Source of the DNA: Agapetus fuscipes
Lineage: Eukaryota > Arthropoda > Insecta > Trichoptera > Glossosomatidae
DNA: 64,000 nt
Direction: 5' to 3'
NCBI GenBank assembly: GCA_951799405.1
Contig: OX637363.1
Coordinates: 3,410,001 to 3,474,000, forward strand
The notes under the pieces are model-generated. The model searched no databases. It was given only the letters and a program-made list of their open reading frames with translations, and was not told where the DNA came from. A program made the position numbers and the translations under genes. Shown piece by piece: positions 41,095 to 51,394 of this stretch. How positions within the stretch are numbered: position 1 is the first letter of the stretch; each line of letters opens with the position of its first letter.

Positions 41095-41517
41095 AACAAC
41101 CAAATAAAAGTCTGTGAAATAGAGGACATAGTAAGATGTGAGACCATGTCTCCAGAATGAGCCATGATAGACTCACTCACACCGTAGCTTATGGGATGAC
41201 AATTGGTCAACGTCCAGCTGGAAGACCAAATGAAAGTCTGTGGAATAGAGGGCCATAGTAAGATCAGAGACCATGTCTCCAGAATGAGCCATGATAGACT
41301 CACTCACACTACAGCTTAAGAGATGAAAATTGGTCAACGTCCAGCTGGAAGACCACATAAAAGTCTGTAAAATAGAGGGCATGGTAAGATGAGAGACCAC
41401 GTCTCCAGAACGAGCCATGATAGACTCACTCACACCGCAGCTTATGAGATGACAATTGGTCAACGTCCAGCTGGAAGACCACATAAAATCCTCTGGAAAA
41501 GAGTTAATGGCAAGATT
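41095..41517. repeat. tandem array, 126-bp unit
   Basis: About 3.4 units. Unit landmarks: GGAAGACCACATAAAAGTCT, GAGACCATGTCTCCAGAATG, AGCCATGATAGACTCACTCA and GACAATTGGTCAACGTCCAG. The unit is 42 codons long; several frames stay open over two units or more (for example plus strand MTIGQRPAGRPHK, LINE-like). Single monomers at 23953 and 37936 show the unit also moves or was captured singly. Confidence 0.8.
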
Positions 41518-41531
41518 AAATGCCATACTCA

Positions 41532-41773
41532 GTACCCTGAGTACGACTTGCAGAACTTGAATAAAGTAAAGTTTACGGAAAGTATTAAAGGGTGGTTTTC
41601 CCCAAAATCTGCCGTTTTTGTTTGTTTGAACTTGATTTTCTTCATCACTGTAACTCTTTTGCTATGACCATAAAGTGTAAGAAACAAAAACGGCCGATTT
41701 TGGGGAAAATCACTCTTTAATACTTTCCGTAAACTTTACTTTACTCAAGTTTTGCAATTCGTACTAAGGGTAC
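41532..41773. repeat. M35 MITE, second copy
   Basis: GTACCCTGAGTACGACTTGC to GCAATTCGTACTAAGGGTAC. Hairpin throughout. Confidence 0.85.
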
Positions 41774-41800
41774 AGCTGATATAAAAATGGCAGAGAACCC

Positions 41801-41978
41801 AGGGCTGGAAGTCTCATCACCACAATAATTCTTACCTACCGAATACCTATCGGTAATATTTATGTGAAGAACAATCAGCTGTTCACTTGCGGCCATCTTG
41901 AATTGACAGAGGTCTTCATACAAATATTACCGATATTCGGTAGGTAAGAATTACCGTGGGGATGACACTTCCAGCCCA
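41801..41978. repeat. M23.8 MITE, full length
   Basis: AGGGCTGGAAGTCTCATCAC to GATGACACTTCCAGCCC. Lies 28 bp from the M35 copy. Confidence 0.85.
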
Positions 41979-41989
41979 GGACTTTTTTA

Positions 41990-42630
41990 TGGAACATATT
42001 TTTTTTCAATCAAATGAATAAATAAGTACAATACATAGGTAATATTAGGAACATAGTTAGTTCGATAGTGTTATAGTTTTACATATACGATGTTATTCAC
42101 ACACAGCAAATCCATGGCTCAACCGCCACCTAACGTGATTTTTCCATACAAAAAAAAACGATAATCCATGAGCCAGCTGTGTATTAAATGTGATGTGAAT
42201 AACCCTGATAGAGATCCTATTGATTTTGAGCATTATTTAGGTGAGTTTTGAATAGAAATGTACATTTTAGGAATAATAAATATATTTTTAATACCTAGAT
42301 GGTTTCTTACTGGACTCGACACAAAATTCGGGATGAGAATTTTTCTCAGCAAGCAAGCGTCATAGGTCTGTGACTAGGGTCCTTAGCAACCAATAAAATA
42401 AATAGTTTGCCTTTTCCCTGTCAATCTGGTCGTGTGACGTCATTTTTTTGTCTATGGAATTTGTGCCTAGTCCAATATTCCATTAAATATAGTGCTGTTT
42501 GAATGACTCCAAAGAAAATCATCCTTAAAAAAAATTGTTTTATTCTGACAGATTTTTTTTTGTCATTGTAAATGTTAAAAAAACGAGTATATAAAAAACC
42601 ATTAGTGAATTTTAGGAAACAAATATATTT
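41990..42630. other. no gene; scattered repeat scraps
   Basis: CGATGTTATTCACACACAGC and GTGATGTGAATAACCCTG (42091-42210) form a small inverted pair around CCATGGCTCAACCGCC, possibly a MITE. GGTCGTGTGACGTCATTTT near 42429 is the dispersed fragment also seen near 12550 and 33180. Confidence 0.4.
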
Positions 42631-42635
42631 TATAT

Positions 42636-42845
42636 TTTGAATTTAAAATAAAATATTTTGTTCAAAACGTAGTTTTATTTTCACAACAATTTTATCTACC
42701 TCAAGCACTTTCGACCTTCAAGATTCAGGTCATTATCAGCTTGATAATGACCTGAATCTTGAAAGTCGAAAGTGCTTGAGGTAGATAAAATTGTTGTGAA
42801 AATAAAACTACGTTTTGAACAAAATATTTTATTTTAAATTAAAAT
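42636..42845. repeat. near-perfect 210-bp palindrome
   Basis: Arms of about 100 bp meet with almost no spacer at about 42741 (GTCATTATCAG/CTTGATAATGAC). Both contain CTCAAGCACTTTCGAC and TTTATTTTCACAACAATTTT or complements. The inner part (TTGATAATGACCTG, AAGTCGAAAG) has only a weak resemblance to the hammerhead-like motif of the other foldbacks. Confidence 0.8.
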
Positions 42846-42849
42846 GAAT

Positions 42850-43135
42850 TTTCACTGTGTGAATACACAAACCCTACAAAGTCTTTTTTAAGTTAGTTCT
42901 TTAATTTAACTGATATTTGTTTCACAAATCCTTTTAAACAATCATTACCAAACTAGTGGTTTCGCAATATACGAGTATTTACTTGTATGCAATGATTGCG
43001 GCTGTAAACAATAAGTAAGTGCATTTTTATATTACTAAACATCTTTCTTAATGTAGAAATACCCGTATAGTATCTTAACTCTAGGTACACAATGATATAA
43101 TTTAGTTTCCTTATGGTTGTGCCATATTTGCCTTC
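42850..43135. other. no feature recognised
   Basis: AT-rich. Confidence 0.35.
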
Positions 43136-43137
43136 AC

Positions 43138-43205
43138 CATGGAGGCAGCTCTGCAGAGGCTCTGGCTACCCCTAGCGGAATGGTGACAGAGCTAGAATTA
43201 CAGTT
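43138..43205 (+). repeat. RTE-B 3' end
   Basis: CATGGAGGCAGCTCTGCAGA, GGCTACCCCTAGCGGAATG, AGAATTACAGTTAC. Confidence 0.7.
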
Positions 43206-43305
43206 ACCAGAACGAAGTGAGGTGCCAGGGCTGGAAGTCTCATCACCACGGTAATTCTTACCTACCGAATATGGGTAATTTATGTTTGAAGACTAATCAG
43301 CTTTA

Positions 43306-44150
43306 ATAATAATAATAATAATAACAGGCTGATTTATTTTAAATTACACATGATAAGAGAGCGCCGTTTTTGTGTGTGTCACACCTCAAGGGCCCTCTCC
43401 GATCATGGATAAGACTTTCTAAACAAGTGTGCCTTGAGTGCTCCTCGAAATACACCCACAGATTTGGAGTTCTTCACTCCGGGTGGCAGTCTGTTCCACT
43501 CCACCGGCCCCGCAACACGGAAAGCGCGGTCTCCGAAGTTTGTACGAATCTGACGGCGCGGCTGAACCAAATTGACTACTCCATCACCCGCAGATCTGAG
43601 TGTCTGCCTCCTAACACCCATTTCAACAGGTGAAATCATATCAGCCAGATAAGGTGGGGCCAAGCCATTGATGGCTTTATATACCATTAAACAAACACGG
43701 AAGACCACCCTCTCCGGGAAACGAAGCCAATGAAGTTTTTTTAACAGCGGGGTGATGTGAGCGAATTTGGGAATCCCGAATATGAGTCTTGCTGCCGAAT
43801 TCAACACAGATTGAAAGCGATTAAACTGTTTCTTCGGCTGACCACTATAAAGCGTCGAGCAATAGTCAATCCGAGACATCACAAACGCACTCACCAGGGT
43901 CTTAACCGCATCTGACGGCAGACATTTTCTTATTGCCTTTATTTGGCGAAGCGAAAAAAAAGAAGAAGCTATTGTGGCATCTATTTGCCTATCCAGTGTC
44001 AGGTTACGATCCAGTAAGACTCCTAGAAGTCTTACCGAATCAGAAGGCTGGATTAGCTTACCTCCTATGGAGAGTGGTACTCTATTCACCAGAAGGTGGT
44101 CACGCCTCGATGTGGCTGCCCAGAGTATCTCTCTAGCTTTGCCGCTATCT
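43306..44150 (-). mobile_element. L2/CR1-type LINE, 5'-truncated, (ATT)n tail
   Basis: Carries the best-preserved L2-type C-terminus in the window (see the ORF entry), then a short 3' UTR with GAGAGGGCCCTTGAGGTG, TGACACACACAAAAACGG, CGCTCTC and (TTA)7. The UTR matches the 3' tail of several SINEs (13627, 21870, 40850, 46907, 54850 and 61505), making it the likely retrotransposition partner. Confidence 0.88.
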
Positions 44151-44173
44151 TGGATTGACAGGTCTACATACAA
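43403..44173 (-). pseudogene. L2-type reverse transcriptase C-terminus
   Basis: About 256 open codons; the first few (MYVDLSIQDSG) come from the MITE, so the real LINE part begins near KAREILWAATSRRDHLL. Landmarks: DSVRLLGVLLDRNLTLDRQI, SSFFSLRQIKAIRKCLP, FVMSRIDYCSTLYSG, FQSVLNSAARLIFG, HITPLLKKLHWLRFPERVVF, FGDRAFRVAGPVEWNRLPPG and a final AHLFRKSYP before the stop. Uninterrupted, so young; the endonuclease and the RT catalytic core are missing. Confidence 0.88.
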
Positions 44174-44460
44174 ATATTACCGATATTCGATTACCGTGGT
44201 GATGAGACTTCCAGCCCAGGTTAAAAAATAAAATATTGTGTCACAGACCGTATAAGAATAAGAGTTTAAGAGTCTAGAAAACAGATAAAGGACTCACCAA
44301 TAATCCCCTGTGGTTTCTGAATAAATTAATCCAATTTCACTTCCGCTTCGAGCGCGTTGTTTCAAAAGCTTTTTAACAGTTTGCATCCTTCAGCTGACAA
44401 GTTTGGCAATGAACTGAGGTAGGTGCTTCTTGTTGTTACGCGAACACTTGATCATAGGTA

Positions 44461-44762
44461 TAAAAAAACGCAACCAAGCTACACATAAATTGTAACTTCT
44501 TGCCTGAGTTATCCCCGAAGTGGTCGCATGTAGTGATTCGGGACCTATTTATTTTTACGGGTGAGGGGGTCGGTCTCACACCAACAGTTGAAGTGGGGGG
44601 GTCCCAGGAGCTGGTTCTCATTTCTTGTGAAGGCTGAGTACAACCTGCCGGTATTTATTTTGGGTTTGAAATACACACCGAAACGGGAAATCATTTCTGA
44701 CACCCTCACCTCGATGGGATTCGAACCCGAGCTCTCGGCATGAAATGCAAGCAACAATTAGA
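44461..44762 (-). mobile_element. T2 SINE
   Basis: CAACCAAGCTACACATAAAT to GATTCGAACCCGAGCTCTCG, GCATGAAATGCAAGCA. The A-box end of the head is truncated. Confidence 0.8.
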
Positions 44763-45358
44763 CTAGAAATAATCTTATGTCTCCATCACACATGTTATTT
44801 CTATGACAAAACCACATCTAGTGTCCCTTTCTAGCCGAAATATCGTCTAAATACAAGATAAAAACTGAAGATGCTTTGACCCCCTCTAGTGGAATTACCA
44901 CAGTCACTGTTACAGCATTTACATCCAAACTTTTTTAAATCAAAAGATCAAAGAGAACACACATTATTTTGTCATTTTTTTGAGGAAGTAGGAATTTTTT
45001 AAAATTTACATATATTTTCTAATTAGTTGTAGTATCCATAAGAATAGGTGGTATATTTTTTTTTATAGATAGTAACATTATTTTGTACCTTAATAAATAT
45101 GATTTTAGAATGTGCAGTATCTAGATTCTACAAAAATATATGTCATTATCCTTAAAGGTGTTTCTAAATTATGTCTAATAATTTTTTGAAGAGTATCTTT
45201 CCTATAGAACTAAAAATATCTACCTATCTATGCATCTAACAAATCTTTTACAAATTTAAAGATAAATTTAAAGCAAAAAGGGCGTTAAATTTTTTACCTT
45301 CAGACGAAATAAACATCCAAAAGATTTAATTGAAAAAAAAAAATGTTATTTTAAAAAC
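44763..45358. other. no gene; AT-rich
   Basis: A scrap of RTE-B 3' end (CCCTCTAGTGGAATTACC, CAGTCACTGTTACAGC) at about 44880-44925; otherwise nothing. Confidence 0.4.
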
Positions 45359-45359
45359 T

Positions 45360-45604
45360 TCGGGGCTATTCTTAGACATTTTAGTCGTCGGTTGAGCCCA
45401 CGTTTTGACAAACTAATGATGCATTTGTATGAAGACCTGTCAATCCAAGATGGCCGCAAGTGAATAGATGATTTTTCTTCATAAAAATATTAAAAAATTC
45501 GGTAGGTAATAATGACCGTGCTGATGAAACTTCCAGCGCAGGCACCATTAGTTGGTCAAAGCGTGGGCTCAACCGACGACTAAAATGTCTAAGAATAGCC
45601 CCGA
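45360..45604. repeat. MITE, outer family M28, full length
   Basis: Ends TTCGGGGCTATTCTTAGACA and CTAAGAATAGCCCCGAA. Internal right half of M23.8 as in the 27967 copy (AAGACCTGTCAATCCAAGAT to TGATGAAACTTCCAGCGC). Confidence 0.85.
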
Positions 45605-45663
45605 AAGTAAGTACAAGATTTTTTCTCGGTGAGGTAACATCACAGGTCTATGTAACTACCTGT

Positions 45664-45952
45664 TATCTAATCTAATCTAAGTTGCAAAGATATGTTACAT
45701 TGGAGATTCACATTACATGCATTCCCACAACCAGACACGTACAAGTTCGCGCTTGCACATGCCTCATGTGAACCCACAACATAAATGTTTCACCAAAACA
45801 ATTTGAAAAGTTATAAAAACCTAATCTCAAATGGACATACACCCTGCAACTCTTGCCGTCCTTCCCTGTAACAGGGGTGACATTGGCAAAGTGAACTATT
45901 TTTACAGCATGGGTGGTCAGCCGCATACCAACCTTTAAGTCAAGGAATTTAT
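45664..45952 (-). repeat. RTE-A 3'-terminal unit with insertion of about 30 bp
   Basis: ATCTAATCTAATCTAAGTTG to CCAACCTTTAAGTCAAGGA. A short foreign piece (TGTTTCACCAAAACAATTTG) sits after CACAACATAAA, followed by a repeat of ATAAA. Confidence 0.8.
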
Positions 45953-45954
45953 TA

Positions 45955-46904
45955 GCAGTCAAAAACGAAATATTAGTAAATTTTCGCAGAAAAACCCAGC
46001 CAAGTGACGTCAATTTTTTTTAGCGAGTCTTTTAATGAATAGACAGTGGTCTAAAGTAACTTTTAATGATTGAGTCGGATATTTTTCATTTACCTTGGAT
46101 GGTTTGACGTCATATGTCCAGGTGATTAGGGTTCTTAGGAACCAAAAGCAAAAATGTGTGAAGAGCCTTGAGGTCTTATTTAAGGTTCATGTATTTTTTT
46201 TTAAGGCTTTTAAAAATATCAAATCAGAAAAAAAACATTTTGCCAAAAACTATTTTCCCTTAAACATAGGGAAAAATTTACAACTCACCATCCTAGATTA
46301 ATTTAAATAAGGAACATTTAAAAAATCTAAATATGTAAGTATTTATAATTTTTTAAATTCTGTTTTTCTTAATCCTATGTTTGGCGTTTAATTTTTCATC
46401 ATTTAAATTCACAATTTATTTTTACATTCACTATAACATTTTATTTGGCAAATAACCAATTTTTATTTATTATTGAATTAATTTATTTTCATTTGATTTA
46501 TCCTATTCTCAGTCTTTAATCACAATTTAAATTTTCCCACCAAATTAATGATTAAATGTTTTCACTTTTTTTATCACCATTTTGAAGCACTGGATTAGGT
46601 AACTTTTTGTTTTAATTATTTAATTTATTAACATTCTTTAAATATATGTAATTTATAGTTCATATATTTTATAATTATCATAAGTTTTATTATTTTGATT
46701 TAGTTATGTATTTTTTTTTTTTGCCAAAACGAATGATAAATATTCATATATTTCCATAAACAAAAAACTTTAACCTTCTTCGATCATTATAAAGAGATGG
46801 TGTTCCTTAGTTTATTTCCATAATTAATGCACGTGCCATAGAATAATATAGGTATACAAAAAAAAAAACATTTATCATCGTGATACGCTACTTAAAGAGA
46901 CACA
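45955..46904. other. long AT-rich stretch, nothing recognised
   Basis: Very AT-rich with runs of T; two TGACGT-containing scraps near 46000 and 46110. No exon-like signal on either strand. Confidence 0.5.
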
Positions 46905-46906
46905 AC

Positions 46907-47285
46907 GACGATACCATGTTGAAAGCACCGGTTCTCATCGGATGCTACCTGGATGAGTGACCGCTCAGGTACACCGCGTGTTGTTGGCATTTCTTGTACC
47001 AGTCCGTAGTCCAGTGGCAACACTTCGGACTCGTAAATGGAAGGTTGTGGATTCGAATCCCGGCGGATCACAAAAAATACACCATTTATATTTCCAAATG
47101 TGCTCTTCGCTGGGTTGAAAAATTCATAAACCTTTACCAAAGACCGGTCACTGAAAGGTCCATTCAACCTTACAACAATTGGCGCTTTCTACAGCGACGA
47201 CCAAGTTCGCAGAGGGCTCTTGAGGTGTGATACACACTAAAAGAGCACTCACCAAATAAATCATCCTTATATTATTATTATAAGA
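46907..47285 (+). mobile_element. complete SINE: 5S head, T1, body, L2 tail
   Basis: 5S-like head (ACCATGTTGAAAGCACCGG, GGATGCTACCTGGATGAGTG, CGCGTGTTGTTGGCA; middle deleted), T1 (GTCCGTAGTCCAGTGG, GGATTCGAATCCC), body (CTCTTCGCTGGGTTG), then GCAGAGGGCTCTTGAGGTGT, ACTAAAAGAGCACTCACC and TATTATTATTATAAG. Same front as 29862-30312 but a different 3' end. Confidence 0.88.
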
Positions 47286-47852
47286 TTCGTTGACCGGTGC
47301 TTGGAAACTGATTACAGCAAGACCTCACTGACGCCCTAAGAATAAGCGCCAAATGTTCTGACGTCCCATCTATTTATTTTGTTTTGATTGAAGACTAAAT
47401 GATGTTAACTATAAATTTATTTTTTTAATCTTTCTATATAAAAATGCATAAAAATATGCCAGTTAACCAGAAACATAAAAGTCGTCAAAAAATTGTAGAT
47501 CTGTTAAAAATGAGCTAAGTAGAAAATTCATATTTTTAAAAAATCTAAAAAATAAATAAATTGTTGTACTTGTTTAATTCAGTAGAGAATTGAAAAGTCT
47601 AAGTTTTCTTGGCAGTAGATTTTTGAGTGACATTTATTTTTCAAGAATGTGAGAACTTTATTTTGTGATAAAACAAGGAATGCTTCAAGGGAAAAAATCA
47701 TTTAAGGATAAATGAGACATTTGATTTAAAAGACAAATTATTTAAAAAAAAACAGCGTAATGGCCGAGCGGACAAGGTGGTGGCAATATTCATGTGCCCT
47801 CTTGACGATGGTTTTGATTTCACTTATGCCATTGGAATATAATTAATTAATT
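47286..47852. other. no feature recognised
   Basis: AT-rich intergenic or downstream sequence. Confidence 0.4.
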
Positions 47853-47854
47853 TA

Positions 47855-48100
47855 TAATCTGTAATCTAAGTTGCAAATATGTATTGACAATTAAGACCCA
47901 TGTATAATGCATGCACACAAGCAGGCATATGTTAGTTCGCGCTAACACATGCTGCGTGTGTACATACAAAATAAACCAAATCTCAATTGATCATAAATTT
48001 TGTAACTCCTGAAGCCTTTCCCTTAAACCAGAGTGGCATTGGCAAAAGTGAACCAAGTTTTTACATCATGGGGGGCCAGCCTCACATCCACCTATAAAAT
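47855..48100 (-). repeat. RTE-A-related unit, diverged
   Basis: ATAATCTGTAATCTAAGTTG to GGCCAGCCTCACATCCACCT; an older copy just downstream of the second gene. Confidence 0.7.
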
Positions 48101-48231
48101 ATAATACCCACCTGTCTCGGCAAAAATATGTAAGGGAATTGAATTCCTCATAAAAATATGGATACATATGTGTATAAACATGTAACTACATAAAGATATA
48201 AAAGATTTTTGAAGAACCATCTTATGGCATC

Positions 48232-49671
48232 TTAAACAAAGGTTTTCCTCATGGGAAGTTTGATGAGGATTTCAGCATGATTATCCATAGACAAAGACTC
48301 CTCGTACCTGATCGAAGAAATCGGCAAAATGGTTGGATTGCTTGAACTGGACACGACAGCATTGTAACTGCTGTCAGAGGCATCCTGCCGATCAATGTTC
48401 CCTTGGGAGAGCGTCTTGTAGATCTTGATACAGTTATCTGGTTTCCCTGTATCCACACTCGATTGGTTTTGAGGCGAATCGATTTGAGAGTCGAGGTCTG
48501 TGGACATTTGCGATCCGGCAAAATGCTGCGGATCAACCATGTCGCCGGAAATTTTAAAACAACTATCAAAATTTTTGGAAAAGCTCGAATCGGATGTTGA
48601 CGGCATCGAAGACGGATGGATAAACGCCGTCTTTTTGGGTGTAGCTTGCAGGTTTGTGGATTGGTGATATGGTTTTTGAGAGCTATTGAAGGGTGCTCTG
48701 GTTGATGTCTCAAAGCAAAACTCTGATGTCATTGAGTTCTGCTTTGTGTTGTGTTGTTCGTTGGGAATGTAAGTGCATTGGTACGTGTTGTGGTGCTGGT
48801 AGTTGTAGTCGTAATTTGGGTTTGTTTCATAGTGCGGAGTTTTTGGGGTCGAGGGTCTGATTGGGTTGAATGGCTCAACCATTTGAATGTACTCAGGTGG
48901 CAGCATCTGCCTTGGATAGTAAACAGCACCGCGAGAGCTTTGTCCACCGCCATCGATGGAACTCATGTAATTTTCCGAAGCAAATATATCACTAGAGAGA
49001 GACACATCAGAGAAGGAAGTCTGCATCGCCATGTCAGCATTCTTAACATCAGACACGTTTGTGTTGCTTGCTATATTGGGTGGAGAGAAAACACTCTTAG
49101 AAATTTCCGACTCTGTTTGCTTCGCAAGGGAAGTGGGGGTGTAAGAATGGAACGATTGATTCAAAGGGTAGAATCTATTTTGTTGCGCTTCGTTAACTTT
49201 AAATGTCTTGCCCTGCATCATCGTATTATCTCGATCAGAATTTTGGTTCTGGTTCCCTGTATTGAATTGTTCGTTTTGGTTTTGCTTATTACTGTTACTA
49301 TCACTCTTCTTCAAGTTCTCGTTGCTCCTTGCGTCTTCACTGAATTGTTTCGGGGGTTGCACATTGTTTTGGATCAAGTCACTTTCCATCTTGTCGCACT
49401 CTTGGTTCAGGGTTTTGTTTGAGAGGGACACGTGCGGGTTTTGCTGGAACCTGACTGTGTACTCGTTGCTCTGGGCTTCCATCAGCAGGTTCTGCGTAGA
49501 CAGGGAGGTCTGCTTGTACTGGAGCATGAGGTTATCGGTCGTGTGACCGGCGTTCAGCTATCCAGCGCCCCCGCCGGCCGTGCTGTCAGGAGATGAGCCG
49601 TGCTGGGTCGTTGTGACATTTTCTCCACCTTGGGAACCGCCCCATGGCTCCATCATCATATCTGAGTCTCC
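48232..49671 (-). CDS. terminal exon of an unrecognised gene, N/Q/S-rich protein, one in-frame TAG
   Basis: The acceptor TTTTATTTTTCCAG lies directly before GGAGACTCAG. The frame reads GDSDMMMEPWGGSQGGENV, TTTQHGSSPDSTAGGGAG, then TAG (49558-49560), then LNAGHTTDNLMLQYKQTS and 420 further codons to a stop at 48232. The protein after the TAG is rich in Asn, Gln, Ser, Thr and Pro (LNQECDKMESDLIQNN; HHNTYQCTYIPNEQHN; SSQKPYHQSTNLQATPK), with no membrane segment or recognisable fold; it ends ILIKLPMRKTFV. Such composition suits the activation or low-complexity tail of a transcriptional or RNA-binding regulator, but I do not recognise the family. Only this frame is open on both sides of the TAG, and it is phase-compatible with the exon at 54571-54677. 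Three readings: readthrough (stop followed by C), a broken allele or assembly error, or alternative 3' splicing. Plus-strand open frames across it are shadows. Confidence 0.7.
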
Positions 49672-49747
49672 CTGGAAAAATAAAATAAAACGATTAGCAC
49701 AATTCGAAAGTGTGTTTAGCTTGGAGTATTGTTTCCAAATTCAATAC

Positions 49748-50168
49748 TGTTATGATTTTACTGGGTTCTCTTTTAATTAAACTGCAATTATTTTACACGA
49801 TTTGGTTTACAATTTACAACAATTGATTTCTAGATCTGACTTTCAACTTCACGGCTCAATGGTTTAATTGACACTCTCTGATGCCCCATTGCAGTCCCTT
49901 TATAAAGGTATAAAAATGATATTTTTTGGATATTCCAGACCATTCGATCTCTGTTCTAGATTACACTGGACAGCTGTTCATGTACCTTACTACTACCGTC
50001 ATGGATCATACTGGACTATTCTACACACACTATTGTACCTGTACCTACAGGCGCACGTAGGTACTTTGAAGTTCGTAGTTCGTAACACTATCATTATCAT
50101 ACTAGTGCCAGACTGTTATATGTATGCATGTACAGTCGCACGTAGGTAGCTACTCCAAGTTCGTAACA
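49748..50168 (-). repeat. solo LTR (family L1), 421 bp
   Basis: Plus-strand ends TGTTATGATTTTACTGGG and CCAAGTTCGTAACA, flanked by ATAC on both sides (49744-49747, 50169-50172). Contains GTATAAAAATGATATT-like promoter-side sequence and the L1 family segment TACTACTACCGTCATGGAT. It lies in the intron just upstream of the terminal exon. Confidence 0.85.
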
Positions 50169-50172
50169 ATAC

Positions 50173-50543
50173 GAATATTTGTGATGCTTTCGGCAGCAGA
50201 ACAATAGAGTGTTTTTAAGGCTGACATGGAAAAATACTTTTTCATCTGTCAAACCAATTTTTTTGCCAATTGGTTTTCATTTTCCGGAAAAGAATTAAGA
50301 GAATTCTAAACAACACCAAAGCGTGAACATGTCAGATACATAAAAGTGGTTAATTGCATTACCAGCTACGTTTTCACCGTTGAATGTCAGGCGCTCATAC
50401 AACGCGTAGGGAAACCTCCAAATGCGCAGGACGTCGAAATGTTGTTCAATTCATGCATGTAGAAGAATTCTCTAAGCGACGTATCTATGAATGATTAAAT
50501 TGGTAAGGTTAAAGATTTTAAATTATGATTACGGTCGTTAGAC
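50173..50543. other. no feature recognised
   Basis: Mixed composition; GAACATGTCAGATAC and CAGGCGCTCATACAACGCG are unique in the window. Confidence 0.35.
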
Positions 50544-51137
50544 ATTTTATAGAATGAAAAAAAAAAAAACGGATTTTACTGACCGTGCAAAAGCGAAGAA
50601 CGATTTTCTCTACGTTTCGTCGGAGTCACATCCGACGTCCTCAGGAGCGTGTCTCTTCTACAAAGAAGAACCACGAACTGTTGAATTATTGTTGTTTGAT
50701 CGTGGCCGAAGGTTGTAGGTACTTTTATTAACCTTCAGTGATGCATTCATAGATGTCGCAATCAGTTGTACAGAAGGACGATATTATGTCTTCTTGTGAA
50801 GTCGTCCGATTTAATGAAAGGGTGGATCATAGAAGTTAATATCATAGATAATAGAACATTATATCGTCCTTCTGTACAACTGGGGCTATTGCGACCATGG
50901 AGGTCCTTATAAATCCATGATTGCGACATCTATGAATGCATCACCGAAGTAAATAAAAGTACCTACAACCTTCGGCCACGATCAAACAACAATAATTCAA
51001 CAGTTCATGGTTCTTCTTTGTAGAAGAGACACTTCTCCTGAGGACGTCGGATATGACTCCGACGAAACGTAGAGAAAATCGTTCTTATCTTTTGCACGGT
51101 CAGTAAAATCCGTTTTTTTTTTCATTCTATAAATTGG
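50527..51137. repeat. long inverted-repeat element with hammerhead-like motifs
   Basis: Arms of about 245-270 bp (50552-50795 and 50862-51132) pair around a spacer of about 65 bp. Each arm has the motif TCCTGAGGACGTCGGA, loop, TCCGACGAAACGTAGAG (51037-51072 plus; 50611-50646 minus) with a perfect stem II. The outer left sequence ATGATTACGGTCGTTAGACA resembles that of the 25640-25962 element. Confidence 0.7.
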
Positions 51138-51157
51138 TACGGGTTCTCTTAGTCTTA

Positions 51158-51394
51158 TCTAATCTAATCTAAGTTGCACAGATATGTTACATTGGGGATT
51201 CACATTACATGCATTCTCATAAGCAGACCAGTACAAGTTCGCGCTTGCGCATGCCGCATGTTAACCTGCAACATAAAAACTAAATCTCAAATGGACATAC
51301 ACCCTGCAGCTCCTGCCGACCTTTCCTGAAACAGGGGTGACATTTGCATAGTGAAAAATTTTCTACAGCATACGTGGTCAGCCGCATACCAAAG
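51158..51394 (-). repeat. RTE-A 3'-terminal unit
   Basis: TATCTAATCTAATCTAAGTT to CGTGGTCAGCCGCATACCAA; outer edge slightly shortened. Confidence 0.8.

Larger units (their letters stand above)
43226..44219. repeat. M23.8 MITE split by an L2 insertion
   Basis: Left part 43226-43303 (CAGGGCTGGAAGTCTCATCA to AGACTAATCAGCTTT), right part from about 44146 (TATCTTGGATTGACAGGTCT to ATGAGACTTCCAGCCC). AGCTTT borders the insertion on both sides and may be the duplication. Confidence 0.75.

Noticed and set aside
41095..41517. CRISPR-like array
   Set aside because: Direct repeats without unique spacers, in a eukaryotic context; a plain tandem repeat.
41173..41526. 117-codon gene on the minus strand
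   Set aside because: Translation of the 126-bp tandem repeat; no splice or start context.
42716..42775. Hammerhead motif in the 210-bp palindrome
   Set aside because: The core reads TTGATAATGA instead of CTGANGA and stem II has a mismatch; too weak to count with the other four.
48751..49422. 223-codon open frame on the plus strand
   Set aside because: It is antisense to the N/Q/S-rich terminal exon and has the hydrophobic, Val/Leu-rich composition expected from reading Asn/Gln/His codons backwards. Treated as a shadow.
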